DNA of 64,000 nt from Candidatus Nitrosopumilus sp. (GTDB lineage: Archaea; Thermoproteota; Nitrososphaeria; Nitrososphaerales; Nitrosopumilaceae): contig JAOLZN010000005.1 of the NCBI GenBank assembly GCA_028343855.1, forward strand, positions 1-64,000, in the 5' to 3' direction. Each line of letters starts with the position of its first letter. The stretch's first letter is position 1. The position numbers were made by a program, and so were the translations under genes. Positions 1 through 7,813 of this stretch are shown here, in pieces. The notes under the pieces were generated by a model. The model saw nothing but the letters and a program-made list of their open reading frames with translations. It had not been told where the DNA came from and made no database searches.

Positions 1-725
1 ATGTAAACTTCTCCATAGTTTGTTTCAGTAGATCCTTGTGATACTATTTTTTGATTTTGAATTACAAAAAGTTCCAAGTAACCTTCTTGTGTTAATTTTT
101 GAATTTTTGCACCAAACAAAGCTTGACGTCCCAAATTGGAATTACATTCAAACATAACACTTTCATCATTTTGACCTGATATTTCTGTCAAAGCTATGTT
201 TGAAGATTGGAATGCACCCGACCATTCCGTATCTGAAAATATTAATAATTTTGCTTGTTCGTTAGGTATCTCTTTGTTTAATTCTGATTGTACTGTTTGT
301 TCTATTGATTGTGTTTGCATTGTAACTGCAGGCTGTGAAAACATATGTGTGCCAACAATAGATAATTCATCATTAGATCTTTTGAAAGGTATGGTAATTG
401 TTCTATCATAAGGAGTGATGGTTTCTTCATAAGAAGAAAGTTGCATTCCACGAATAAATACCTCAAATTCAATATCTTCTGAACCAATTTTTGCATCAAT
501 TATGGCTCTGGGTAATGTGATGATTAATTCTCCTCTAGCTCTTGCATCTATGGTAATGAGTAACTCTGTATTTTCTGAATCCAATTCAAAGTTTAGCACT
601 TCTCCTCCTCGAATACTATAATCAAAATCCTCAAACTGTTGTGCAAAAACATTTGGAACCATGACTCCCATTATAATGACAACTGTTATTGTAATTGTAA
701 ATACTGCTTTCAATATCCTTTTCAA
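1..725 (-). CDS. Secreted protein of unknown function (C-terminus outside window)
   Basis: An open frame of 241 codons runs off the left edge without a stop. It opens at a TTG (725-723) preceded by a GGAG stretch about five bases upstream. The first ~27 residues are a classical signal peptide: KR, then a hydrophobic run, then a VFAQ cleavage site. The mature part is rich in beta-type segments with Ser/Thr and acidic residues. No catalytic motif is recognised. The first internal ATG would cut the signal peptide, which supports the TTG start. Likely exported or cell-surface exposed; the true length cannot be judged. Confidence 0.75.
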   Translation of the reverse strand, partial: MKRILKAVFTITITVVIIMGVMVPNVFAQQFEDFDYSIRGGEVLNFELDSENTELLITIDARARGELIITLPRAIIDAKIGSEDIEFEVFIRGMQLSSYEETITPYDRTITIPFKRSNDELSIVGTHMFSQPAVTMQTQSIEQTVQSELNKEIPNEQAKLLIFSDTEWSGAFQSSNIALTEISGQNDESVMFECNSNLGRQALFGAKIQKLTQEGYLELFVIQNQKIVSQGSTETNYGEVY

Positions 726-1021
726 ATATCTCCGATATTTATGAAATTACTTTTAATTTTAAAAAAAGGTTTTTCTAGTAAGATCTCCCCACTTATGATA
801 TCGTTTCTTTTTTTAATGTACTGCCATAGTAGATTTGTGGAATTTTATGACTACCTTATCCTACTAGTTTTACTAAAATCCCCAATTCTAGCTTTAATTG
901 GTTACAAATTAAGCAAAAAAGAGGCCAATATTTCCAGAATTACACATTAATTGTGAAAATGACTTTTTTATTTCATACTTCCTTCCATTTTCCTTAAATT
1001 CTATATTTTAGAAATAGAACT

Positions 1022-1375
1022 ATGACTTGGGTTCCAATTTTTTATGTATCGTCTCAAGATTTTGATGGTGATCTAAAATCTCTCAAAACCGTTTTTTCCC
1101 AATTTGAAAAACAGATTCATCAAAAGGATGGATATAGATTTAGTCCAGATGCTGAATTTGCAATGGGATGGTATTTTTACACCATCTATGTCAAAGTGGG
1201 TTTTATCAAGGAACTAGTAGAGTATAATCATACACGTGACCCTAAAGTTAAAGATGAAAAAGCAATTCTTAAGATTATTCAAAACTATCTAAAAATGCAA
1301 AAGAGTAAAGCTAGAATAAAATTTGATAGAGATAAACCAACTCTTGGGGGATACTGGCATTGGTTGTTGAGATAG
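1022..1375 (+). CDS. Conserved-looking hypothetical protein, 117 aa
   Basis: A complete ATG-started frame of 117 residues, soluble, basic in the C-terminal third and rich in aromatic residues (a cluster of W, Y and F around residues 48-56 and a WHWLLR end). It has no signal peptide, no membrane segment and no motif I recognise. A TATA-like stretch lies about 20 bases before the ATG, so it is probably transcribed alone. It is flanked on the left by a secreted protein on the other strand and on the right by a hairpin that could end its transcript. The 296 bp upstream gap shows no other coding signal. Confidence 0.7.
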   Translation: MTWVPIFYVSSQDFDGDLKSLKTVFSQFEKQIHQKDGYRFSPDAEFAMGWYFYTIYVKVGFIKELVEYNHTRDPKVKDEKAILKIIQNYLKMQKSKARIKFDRDKPTLGGYWHWLLR

Positions 1376-1395
1376 TTAATAATCAAAATAATGTA

Positions 1396-1428
1396 CTGTG
1401 GCAACCAAAGTTACCACAGGAGAATTTT
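1396..1428 (+). terminator. Hairpin plus T-tract downstream of the 1022-1375 gene
   Basis: CTGTGG-c-AAC (1396-1405) pairs with GTT-a-CCACAG (1410-1419) around a CAAA loop, giving nine base pairs with a single c/a mismatch. A TTTTT run follows at 1425-1429. It sits 20 bases after a stop codon, as expected for an intrinsic-type terminator. A small structured RNA is possible. The rest of 1376-1574 shows nothing else. Confidence 0.45.
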
Positions 1429-1574
1429 TGTTTAGTTGCCATTGCTCTTTTGGAGAGTTATCATGGGCCTCTAAACATACCAATTCTCACGGCGTGCAAA
1501 TTGTAATTTTATGAATTCATTGGTTCACAAAAAGGTTGTCATTTCATTAATTCTGTAATTTTATATTGATTTGA

Positions 1575-1718
1575 TTACTCTTCTTCATTTTCTTGCTTTG
1601 AAATTTTCTCTATGGTTTTGAGGATATCTTCTTCTGACATCCCTTGATCTCTCATACGTTGCATGATTTCATTTACAATTCCTTCCATCATTTCTCTTTT
1701 TTTGTTAGCATCTAACAT
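1575..1718 (-). CDS. Small helical protein, 47 aa
   Basis: ATG at 1718-1716 and stop at 1577-1575 give a 47-residue product that begins MLDANKKREMMEG and ends in an acidic tail. It is predicted almost entirely helical and carries a GMSEEDIL segment like those in helical protein-binding domains. It starts 15 bases after the stop of aspS on the same strand, so it is probably co-transcribed with it. Function unknown. The in-frame composition (K, E, M-rich, no rare codons) supports a real gene. Confidence 0.6.
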   Translation of the reverse strand: MLDANKKREMMEGIVNEIMQRMRDQGMSEEDILKTIEKISKQENEEE

Positions 1719-1733
1719 GAAATTTCATTTACC

Positions 1734-3029
1734 TTACGGTGATAATCTATCTGGGTCTCTTGGATATAGTACCACTTCACGAACATTATCAATTCCAATT
1801 AATGTAGTCATGAGTCTATCTAATCCCATTCCCCAACCTGAATGTGGTGGCATTCCCCAATCAAATGTTTTAAGATGATCTTCGAATTGTGCAGGATCTA
1901 GTCCTTGTTCGGATAATCTTGCTTTTAGTAATTCTGAGTCATGAAGTCTTGTTCCTCCTGATGATAATTCTAGATATCCATATTGCAAATCAAAGGAACG
2001 TGAAAGTGTGGTATCTTCATCTTTTTCTCTAATGTAAAATGGTTTGAGTTTCATTGGCCAATCTGTTAAAAAGTAAAATCCTGGGTGGTTATTTCCAATA
2101 ATTCTTAGATGTGCATCTAACAAATCATCACCAAATTCAATTTTTTCACCAGCCTGTTTGAGTTCCTCTACACATTGATTGTAAGTTATTCTTTCAAACG
2201 GTGCAGATGGAACTTCTATTGTATGTTCAATTGATTCTTGTTCTTTTTTACAATTTTCTGCAGTAAATTTGTACACTGCAATTACTAATGATTCTAAGAC
2301 ATCCATAACATCTTCATAATCCATGAATGCTGCTTCTATGTCGATACTTGTAAATTCTGTTAGATGTCTACCTGTATGTGAGTTCTCTGCTCTGTAAAAG
2401 TTTGAAATTTCAAACACCCTTTCTAATCCAATTGTCATTTGCTCTTTGTAAAGTTGAGGACTTTGTGCAAGATATGCTGTCTTTCCAAAATAATCTAATG
2501 AAAATAAATCTGCACCGCCTTCACTTGCACTTCCAATAATTTTTGGTGTTGTTATTTCAATGAATTTTTTTTCTACTAGTGTTTTACGTAATTGTTGTAA
2601 TACATAATGTCTTAATTTAAAAATTGAAGCTGTTTTTTGATTTCTCATATCTAATGCTCGATGATTTAATCTTGTATCGATGTTACTTTCTAATCTTCCA
2701 ATTGGATCAACTGGTAATGGATGAATTGCTTTTGCTAATACTTCTATTTCTTCAGCTTTTATTTCAAATTCAAAATCTCTTGCTTTCGTTTCTTGAACAA
2801 TTCCTTTAATTCTTACAGCACTTTGACGATTAATTTCCCCTAGGTTGTCATTTAATTCCCCTTTTACAATAACTTGAGAAATTCCTGAAATATCTCTAAG
2901 TGTAATGAATGACATTTTCCCTAATTTTCTAAGGTCTTCTATCCATCCACCTAGGACTACTTGTTTTCCAATTAATTCTTCACTTAATTCTGAAATATCA
3001 TGTGTTTTCACAAAAACCATTTTCTTCAT
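1734..3029 (-). CDS. aspS: Aspartyl-tRNA(Asp/Asn) synthetase
   Basis: Class II aminoacyl-tRNA synthetase of 431 residues, the archaeal length. An N-terminal OB-fold anticodon-binding domain (about residues 15-110) is followed by the class II core: motif 1 around the KIIGSASEGGADLF segment, motif 2 around FYRAENSHTGRHL, and motif 3 near the end (GWGMGLDRL). The product charges tRNA with aspartate in the cytoplasm. In lineages lacking AsnRS, such enzymes are often non-discriminating and feed the amidotransferase route to Asn-tRNA; the sequence alone does not decide this. The start overlaps the stop of the upstream zinc/KH-like gene by four bases, so the two form an operon. Confidence 0.95.
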   Translation of the reverse strand: MKKMVFVKTHDISELSEELIGKQVVLGGWIEDLRKLGKMSFITLRDISGISQVIVKGELNDNLGEINRQSAVRIKGIVQETKARDFEFEIKAEEIEVLAKAIHPLPVDPIGRLESNIDTRLNHRALDMRNQKTASIFKLRHYVLQQLRKTLVEKKFIEITTPKIIGSASEGGADLFSLDYFGKTAYLAQSPQLYKEQMTIGLERVFEISNFYRAENSHTGRHLTEFTSIDIEAAFMDYEDVMDVLESLVIAVYKFTAENCKKEQESIEHTIEVPSAPFERITYNQCVEELKQAGEKIEFGDDLLDAHLRIIGNNHPGFYFLTDWPMKLKPFYIREKDEDTTLSRSFDLQYGYLELSSGGTRLHDSELLKARLSEQGLDPAQFEDHLKTFDWGMPPHSGWGMGLDRLMTTLIGIDNVREVVLYPRDPDRLSP

Positions 3030-3532
3030 TTATCCTCAAATTCTATCTCAATGTCAAGGTTTCGGGCATTTTTGACAATTTCCATGACTTTTTTGGTATC
3101 TATTGGAAATTTAGGGGTCCATTTGCCTGATACAATTGCTTTGGTCTTTTGAATTCCTCCTGCCCAAACTGCATTAATTGCTAAAATCTTTGTTGGAAAA
3201 AACAAATCTTCTATGAATTTTTTATCTGTTTCACCTGTTTCTATTAGCCAAATTTTCTCTTTAAATTGATCTTGTAGTAATCTGTACAATGTTCTACTTT
3301 GTCTGATTTTCATTATGTCGTTTTTTGCTAATTCTAGAACTAGGTTTCCTTGAAATTCCTTACAAGAATACAGTGAAAAATCTTCTATTTCTTTATTGGA
3401 CTTAGCAATTTTTGCTAATGTTATTGATGCATCTACGTCTGCCTTTGTTAATTCACCTGATTCTACCTTTGACTCGCATTGAGGACAAAGTACTGCATTT
3501 TTTGCATCAAAGCCACATATTGGAAATATCAT
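3026..3532 (-). CDS. NusA-like KH-related protein with N-terminal zinc-ribbon remnant
   Basis: A 168-residue protein whose order of parts matches the archaeal family annotated as NusA-like/KH transcription factor: a short N-terminal Cys region (C6, C16, C19), a helical segment, then an alpha/beta domain ending in a conserved LAINAVWAGG stretch. Two things are odd. The first CxxC is reduced to C6-x2-D, and the GxxG loop expected of an RNA-binding KH domain is missing; around residues 73-80 there is a basic KIRQSR instead. It overlaps aspS by four bases and precedes it in the operon, which suggests a translation- or RNA-linked role. Family placement is from memory of the pattern, not an alignment. 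Confidence 0.65.
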   Translation of the reverse strand: MIFPICGFDAKNAVLCPQCESKVESGELTKADVDASITLAKIAKSNKEIEDFSLYSCKEFQGNLVLELAKNDIMKIRQSRTLYRLLQDQFKEKIWLIETGETDKKFIEDLFFPTKILAINAVWAGGIQKTKAIVSGKWTPKFPIDTKKVMEIVKNARNLDIEIEFEDK

Positions 3533-3614
3533 TTAAATCGATTTTTTATTTTAAATAATGTTGTTTATATCCCTTAGTGAAAAACAAAAATCCTAGTTTG
3601 GATCTAACAGAAAT

Positions 3615-4550
3615 ATGACTTTGCTATCAATAAATGGATTATTCTGTAAATATCCTAGTTCTAATGGACCTGTTTATGCTGTAGATGATGTAGACTTTGA
3701 ACTAGATTTTGGAGAATCTTTAGGTATTGCTGGAGAAAGTGCATGTGGAAAAAGCACTTTGGGATTATCTTTAATGAAAATGCTTTCTGGTGGAAAAAGT
3801 ACTGGTCAAGTTATTTTTGATGGCGATTCTCTTTTAGACATACCTGAATCTCAATTTGATGATAAATTTCGTTGGAAAAAAATTTCTATGATTTTTCAAG
3901 GTGCAATGAATTCCTTAGATCCTGTTTTTACGATAGAACAACAATTTATTGAAATTTTAAAACAACATAATTTTGATGGCAATTCTAATGAATTAATTTT
4001 AGATTCTATTCATTCTGTTAATTTGGGTGATGATATTTTAAAAAAATATCCTCATGAATTAAGTGGCGGAATGAAACAACGTGTAATAATTGCAATGGCT
4101 TTAATTTTAAAACCTAAATTTGTGATTGCTGATGAGCCTACTACTGCTTTAGATGTTTTAATCCAAGCACAAATAATGAATTTATTAAAAAATTTAAAAA
4201 AAGATGGTATGTCTTTTATGATGATTACTCATGATTTAGCTGTTTTATCTGAAATTGCTGATAAGATTGGCATTATGTATGGCGGACAAATGGTTGAATT
4301 TGGTTCTTCTGAAGACATTTACAAAAATCCAAAACATCCCTATACTCAAGGACTTTTAAAATCCATCCCTACTCTCAAAGGAAATATTCCAAAATATGTT
4401 CCTGGAACTCCTCCAAGTTTACTTGATCCTCCCACTGAGTGTAGATTCATTGAAAGATGTCCATTAGCTATTGAAAAATGTAAAAAGCTTCCACCTAAAT
4501 TTAAAACTGATACTGGTTATGTTCGGTGTTGGCTTTATGATGATGAATGA
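3615..4550 (+). CDS. Oligopeptide/dipeptide-type ABC transporter ATP-binding protein
   Basis: A 311-residue ABC ATPase. The P-loop reads GESACGKST at about residue 40, the signature LSGGMKQR lies in the middle, and Walker B ends in [10 protein letters not shown], followed by the H-loop [10 protein letters not shown]. The C-terminal tail (YTQGLL ... PGTPPSL ... [10 protein letters not shown]) is the Cys-containing extension typical of DppD/OppD subunits of peptide and nickel importers. No permease or binding protein lies beside it. Matching permeases occur 55 kb away at 59231-61656, so the complex may be assembled from scattered genes. A second ATPase subunit is not present in the window. Confidence 0.88.
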   Translation: MTLLSINGLFCKYPSSNGPVYAVDDVDFELDFGESLGIAGESACGKSTLGLSLMKMLSGGKSTGQVIFDGDSLLDIPESQFDDKFRWKKISMIFQGAMNSLDPVFTIEQQFIEILKQHNFDGNSNELILDSIHSVNLGDDILKKYPHELSGGMKQRVIIAMALILKPKFVIADEPTTALDVLIQAQIMNLLKNLKKDGMSFMMITHDLAVLSEIADKIGIMYGGQMVEFGSSEDIYKNPKHPYTQGLLKSIPTLKGNIPKYVPGTPPSLLDPPTECRFIERCPLAIEKCKKLPPKFKTDTGYVRCWLYDDE

Positions 4551-4553
4551 TTA

Positions 4554-4832
4554 CTATTTTGAATTAAGGTATTTTGAGTCAATTTTTTTTAAATATGTTT
4601 CTTGAATTAAAGATGTTTCTCTTTCTACCGTATTCCTACAAATAATTCTTGCATATTTTATTAAATCCACATCTTGATGATCTTTTTCAAATAAATTTAT
4701 TTTTTTTATCGTATCTTGTTCAAATTTCATTACATAATGTAATTCCTTACTTATTTCTTCAATTTTCATTTGTTCGTATTTTTTTGGTTTTCTTAAATTA
4801 ATTTCTTCAATTAATTTTTTAATATTTTCCAT
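4554..4832 (-). CDS. Small helical hypothetical protein, 92 aa
   Basis: A 92-residue Lys/Glu-rich, probably all-helical protein with no signal peptide and no Zn motif. It is convergent with the ABC ATPase, with only three bases between the stops. I do not recognise the family. Its composition (K and E about a third of residues) suggests a soluble cytoplasmic protein or a helical dimer. The ATG start is followed by a clean frame and the intergenic region downstream of the small zinc protein lies directly upstream. Confidence 0.6.
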   Translation of the reverse strand: MENIKKLIEEINLRKPKKYEQMKIEEISKELHYVMKFEQDTIKKINLFEKDHQDVDLIKYARIICRNTVERETSLIQETYLKKIDSKYLNSK

Positions 4833-4857
4833 GTTTTGTGATTTTTATTTAGATACT

Positions 4858-4986
4858 TTAATTTTGATTTTCTTTTTTATGTTCCAAAATATGTTTTAAT
4901 CCCTCTGACATGTTGAGTGAATCTAAATCAATTTCACAATAAGGACATTTCAAGATGTTTCTAATTTTATGAATGCTTCTTGACAA
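4858..4986 (-). CDS. Small C2H2 zinc-finger-like protein, about 42 aa
   Basis: The frame contains LKCPYCEIDLDSLNMSEGL followed by KHILEH, a CPxC...HxxxH arrangement of a single C2H2 zinc finger, and stops at 4860-4858. The start is uncertain. A TTG at 4986-4984 gives 42 residues and overlaps the end of the upstream roadblock-like gene by 20 bases; a second TTG lies directly before the finger. No ATG is available before the finger. Tiny single-finger proteins of this kind recur in this window. Confidence 0.5.
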   Translation of the reverse strand: MSRSIHKIRNILKCPYCEIDLDSLNMSEGLKHILEHKKENQN

Positions 4987-5341
4987 TTGGTAGGCATGAA
5001 TCTATAATTCTGAGCATTTCAGATCTAATTACTTTTTTATCTATTGATACCCAGACTATTGCTTTCTTAATTGCAAATGAGATTGTTTGTACTTTCTTCC
5101 TTTCTTCCCATACAAATTCCACTTCTCCTAAATTTTTATCAAAGAAACCTTCTAAATCTGTCTTCATGGCAATATGTGAAAATTGATATTTTGTATTTTT
5201 TTCATCTAATAATGGAGTTAATTGCTGTCTTCTTGAATGTGCTAACAGTTCTCCTCTTTCACCAATTACTCCTACAAATCTTATGAATGGACTAATAGAT
5301 CCTATGTTGTCACAAATTAATTTGAATTTCTTTGCTGTCAT
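4967..5341 (-). CDS. Roadblock-like small protein (DUF6659-type family), 124 aa
   Basis: The pattern IRFVGVIGERGELLAH near the start, an LGE...R.K...SF segment in the middle and a hydrophobic helix at the end match the protein at 39528-39908 (IRFAGIVDKDGQLVAG ... RRDKAVLVSF), so the two are paralogues. This layout resembles roadblock/longin-type regulatory folds, and I believe the group corresponds to DUF6659, a family repeated in thaumarchaeal genomes. Cytoplasmic; no catalytic residues seen. A role in small-GTPase or signalling regulation would be inference only. Confidence 0.65.
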   Translation of the reverse strand: MTAKKFKLICDNIGSISPFIRFVGVIGERGELLAHSRRQQLTPLLDEKNTKYQFSHIAMKTDLEGFFDKNLGEVEFVWEERKKVQTISFAIKKAIVWVSIDKKVIRSEMLRIIDSCLPIVKKHS

Positions 5342-5418
5342 CTACCTTGTTCAATTTTGATTGTATTTTAATCATGTCGTTTGTTTTTATCTTCTGAATT
5401 TAGTTACCTGAATTTTTT

Positions 5419-5919
5419 TTAAAAAATTGTACCTAATCCCATTACTACAATAATTGTTTTAATTATTTTGCCTGATACCATAAAAATTGAAAATTTAGTA
5501 AATTTCATTTTTTTTACTCCTGCTGAAATTAAAATTAGATCTCCTACTATGGGAATCCATGCTGCAAAGAATATTGCACTCCATCCAAATTTATCTAATA
5601 ATTTATTGTGTTTTTTATGATGTTTCTCTATATCTGATTTCTTTTTCATTTTTTTAACTAATTTGTTACCTCCAAATCCTATGAAATAATTTAAAATTCC
5701 TCCAATGATTGATCCTATTATCAATACAATTGCTACGAGGACGATGTTCTCTCCACCAATCAATAATGCTGATGTTAAAATTTCTGTTGGCAAAGGAATT
5801 GCTGTAGCTGCTAATAATGAATTTAAAAATAGTCCAATTATCCCATATTCCTGAAATATGTTATTTGTGAGAATTTCCTGCACTTGATGATAATATTCCA
5901 TGAATAATTCAAAACTCAT
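5419..5919 (-). CDS. DedA/VTT-family membrane protein (YqaA-like), 166 aa
   Basis: Membrane segments at about residues 23-45, 50-78, 108-128 and 140-165, with the re-entrant signature of the SNARE-associated/DedA family: AIPLPTEIL before the second hydrophobic block, a G-rich IIGSIIGGILNYFIGFGGNK segment and a second half AAWIPIVGDL. DedA proteins are integral membrane transporters or lipid scramblase-like proteins. At 166 residues it is the short YqaA-type form. A divergently transcribed second DedA-like protein begins 88 bases away at 6007, so the two share one promoter region. Confidence 0.8.
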   Translation of the reverse strand: MSFELFMEYYHQVQEILTNNIFQEYGIIGLFLNSLLAATAIPLPTEILTSALLIGGENIVLVAIVLIIGSIIGGILNYFIGFGGNKLVKKMKKKSDIEKHHKKHNKLLDKFGWSAIFFAAWIPIVGDLILISAGVKKMKFTKFSIFMVSGKIIKTIIVVMGLGTIF

Positions 5920-6006
5920 GAATGTTGATTTTTTCCATGTTTATTATTCACTTTGATTGGAAATAGTTCGTTTTAAAATAAATATCGCCTAAAATTAATT
6001 TGATTA

Positions 6007-6669
6007 TTGGAGTTAACTGATATTTTTCCATTTGCTCCCGATGATGGTTATCTTATATTGATTTTAGTTAATTTCATTGGTTCTCTTATTCCTTTTGTAC
6101 CTCTACCTGGATTTCTATTACTTGCAACAATGTCTGTTGGCTCTGAATATGATTTACATTTACTGGCTATTTTATCTGCCGTTAGTGCTGCAGTGGCAAA
6201 ACAAATTATCTTTTTTGTAAGTTTTGGTGGTCGAAAAATTATGAATCAAAAAACCAGAAAAAGAATGCGTCCTTTTGAACGGTTAGTAAAACGATATGGT
6301 GCAGCTGCTGCATTTTTTGCTGCTGCCACTCCTATGCCTGATGATATAATTTTCATTCCATTGGGCCTTGCAAAATATAATCCAAAAAGATTTTTTGCTG
6401 CAACTCTTGCTGGTAAACTTGTTCTTAGCTACATTATCGTATTCATTTCCCATTATGTCGGATTATCGTTCATTGAACCTTATTTAGAAAATGTTGATGA
6501 TGCAACCCCTGTTTATATTGGAATTGTAATTTTTGCTGCTGCTATGACTGGTGTAATAATTTTAGTTTTAAAATTGGATTGGCAAAGAATTATGGTAAAA
6601 TTTGCTCCTTGGACATTAGATGAAAATTCTGGTGATCAGAATGATGATGATAAAAAAACTGAAAAATAA
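6007..6669 (+). CDS. DedA/VTT-like membrane protein, 220 aa
   Basis: Starts at TTG (6007) and reads MELTDIFPFAPDDGYL. About five hydrophobic segments, including LIPFVPLPGFLLLATMS and AAVAKQIIFFVSFGGRKIM, mirror the P-x-P/FGG signature of the neighbour at 5419-5919, and AAATPMPDDIIFIPLG mirrors its second half. The C-terminus is a charged cytosolic tail of about 35 residues (ending DDDKKTEK). It is divergent from the other DedA-like gene, so the pair may work together or be duplicates that diverged. Substrate unknown. Confidence 0.75.
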   Translation: MELTDIFPFAPDDGYLILILVNFIGSLIPFVPLPGFLLLATMSVGSEYDLHLLAILSAVSAAVAKQIIFFVSFGGRKIMNQKTRKRMRPFERLVKRYGAAAAFFAAATPMPDDIIFIPLGLAKYNPKRFFAATLAGKLVLSYIIVFISHYVGLSFIEPYLENVDDATPVYIGIVIFAAAMTGVIILVLKLDWQRIMVKFAPWTLDENSGDQNDDDKKTEK

Positions 6670-6672
6670 TTT

Positions 6673-7224
6673 CTAAATTTTAAAATTCCATAGCATTTTT
6701 TTTCCTTCTTTGATTCCTATTCTGCTTGATTTTTTTATTTTTTTATTTTCTATTCCTTCTTCTATGTAAATTTGTGATTTTTTTGTTAAATCTATTCCAT
6801 AGTGCTCTTTTGTAATTTCTAATGCTTGTGTTAACTTTGCAGGACCATTTGTTAAATTTTCTAAATTATTTCTCCCTCTATTCAATTGCATTCTTTTAAT
6901 TCCTTTTTCTGGATTAATCCCACGAATTAATACTGCTCCTGCTGAAATTTTATCATTTTTTGCAACAACATTGAAACAATAGTGCATCCCGTATGTGAAA
7001 TAGACATATGCTATTCCTACTTCTCCAAACATTATACTATTCCTGTCTGTAATTTTTTTAAATGCATGACTTGCAGGATCATCTTTGTGCCTATATGCTT
7101 CAGTTTCAGTAATAATTCCTGACATTTCGTAATTCCCTACTCTTCGAACTAATTTTTTACCTAAGAGATTCTTTGCTACAATTACTGTGTCCCTTTGATA
7201 AAATTTTTTAGGAAGAATAGTCAA
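6673..7224 (-). CDS. 3-methyladenine DNA glycosylase (AAG/MPG family)
   Basis: A 183-residue enzyme with the AAG family hallmarks: LGKKLVRR at the N-terminus, the catalytic region GIITETEAYRHKDDPASHAF (the Glu of TETEAY is the general base), the substrate-pocket stretch VYFTYGMHYCFNVV, AGAVLIRG and the conserved NGPAKLTQAL. It excises alkylated purines by base excision repair. It is the last of three overlapping genes (tldD, uracil-DNA glycosylase, this gene) on the minus strand; the overlap with the preceding gene is 17 bases. Confidence 0.92.
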   Translation of the reverse strand: MTILPKKFYQRDTVIVAKNLLGKKLVRRVGNYEMSGIITETEAYRHKDDPASHAFKKITDRNSIMFGEVGIAYVYFTYGMHYCFNVVAKNDKISAGAVLIRGINPEKGIKRMQLNRGRNNLENLTNGPAKLTQALEITKEHYGIDLTKKSQIYIEEGIENKKIKKSSRIGIKEGKKMLWNFKI

Positions 7225-7813
7225 TATCTATTTTTATTTTTTTCTTATTCTTTATTTCTTCTATTAATTTAAATAATTTTTTCATATCTTTTTTTAATAC
7301 ACTAATTAATTTTTGATTATAAATTGTTGCAGCTGGATGGATTGTTAAAAAATAAAGTTGATCATTTTTTTTAACTATTTTTCCTCTAAATTTTATAATT
7401 TCTTTACCGTCCAATAATGACTTGAATGCAGTATTGCCTAAAATACAAATAATTTCTGGTTTGATTATCTGTATTTCTTTTTCAAGATAATTTTTACACG
7501 TGTCTCTTTCAATAATTGTTGGAACTCTATTTTTTGGTGGTCTGCATTTGACAATATTTGTTATGTATACTTGTTCTCTACTAATACCTGCATTCTCAAG
7601 TGCACTTGATAATTTTTTACCTGCAATTCCTATAAATGGTTCGCCTTTAATGTCTTCATTTTTACCAGGTGCTTCTCCAACAAAAATTACATCTGATTTG
7701 AAATTACCTTTACCTGGAACTGAATTAGTTCTTGTTTGACTAAGTTCACAGTTGGTACATTCTGTTACTTGTTCTTTTATTTTTTTTAATTTTTTTTCCA
7801 TACTAGTTGACAC
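7208..7813 (-). CDS. Uracil-DNA glycosylase, iron-sulfur type (family 4)
   Basis: A 201-residue family 4 UDG. The four cluster cysteines are visible: C19 and C22 (ECTNCELS), the Cys of NIVKCRPPKNR, and the Cys of RDTCKNYL. The uracil-binding motif GEAPGKNEDIKGEPFIG and the late motif IHPAATIY are intact. It removes uracil from deaminated DNA and opens base excision repair. It overlaps tldD upstream by 11 bases and the alkyladenine glycosylase downstream by 17, so two base-excision enzymes are made from one transcript. The Lys-rich C-terminal tail may help DNA binding. Confidence 0.93.
   Translation of the reverse strand: MSTSMEKKLKKIKEQVTECTNCELSQTRTNSVPGKGNFKSDVIFVGEAPGKNEDIKGEPFIGIAGKKLSSALENAGISREQVYITNIVKCRPPKNRVPTIIERDTCKNYLEKEIQIIKPEIICILGNTAFKSLLDGKEIIKFRGKIVKKNDQLYFLTIHPAATIYNQKLISVLKKDMKKLFKLIEEIKNKKKIKIDIDYSS

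Noticed and set aside
639-950. 103-residue Cys-rich frame on the + strand
   Set aside because: It is mostly the antisense shadow of the secreted-protein signal region, begins inside that gene and has no promoter or family.
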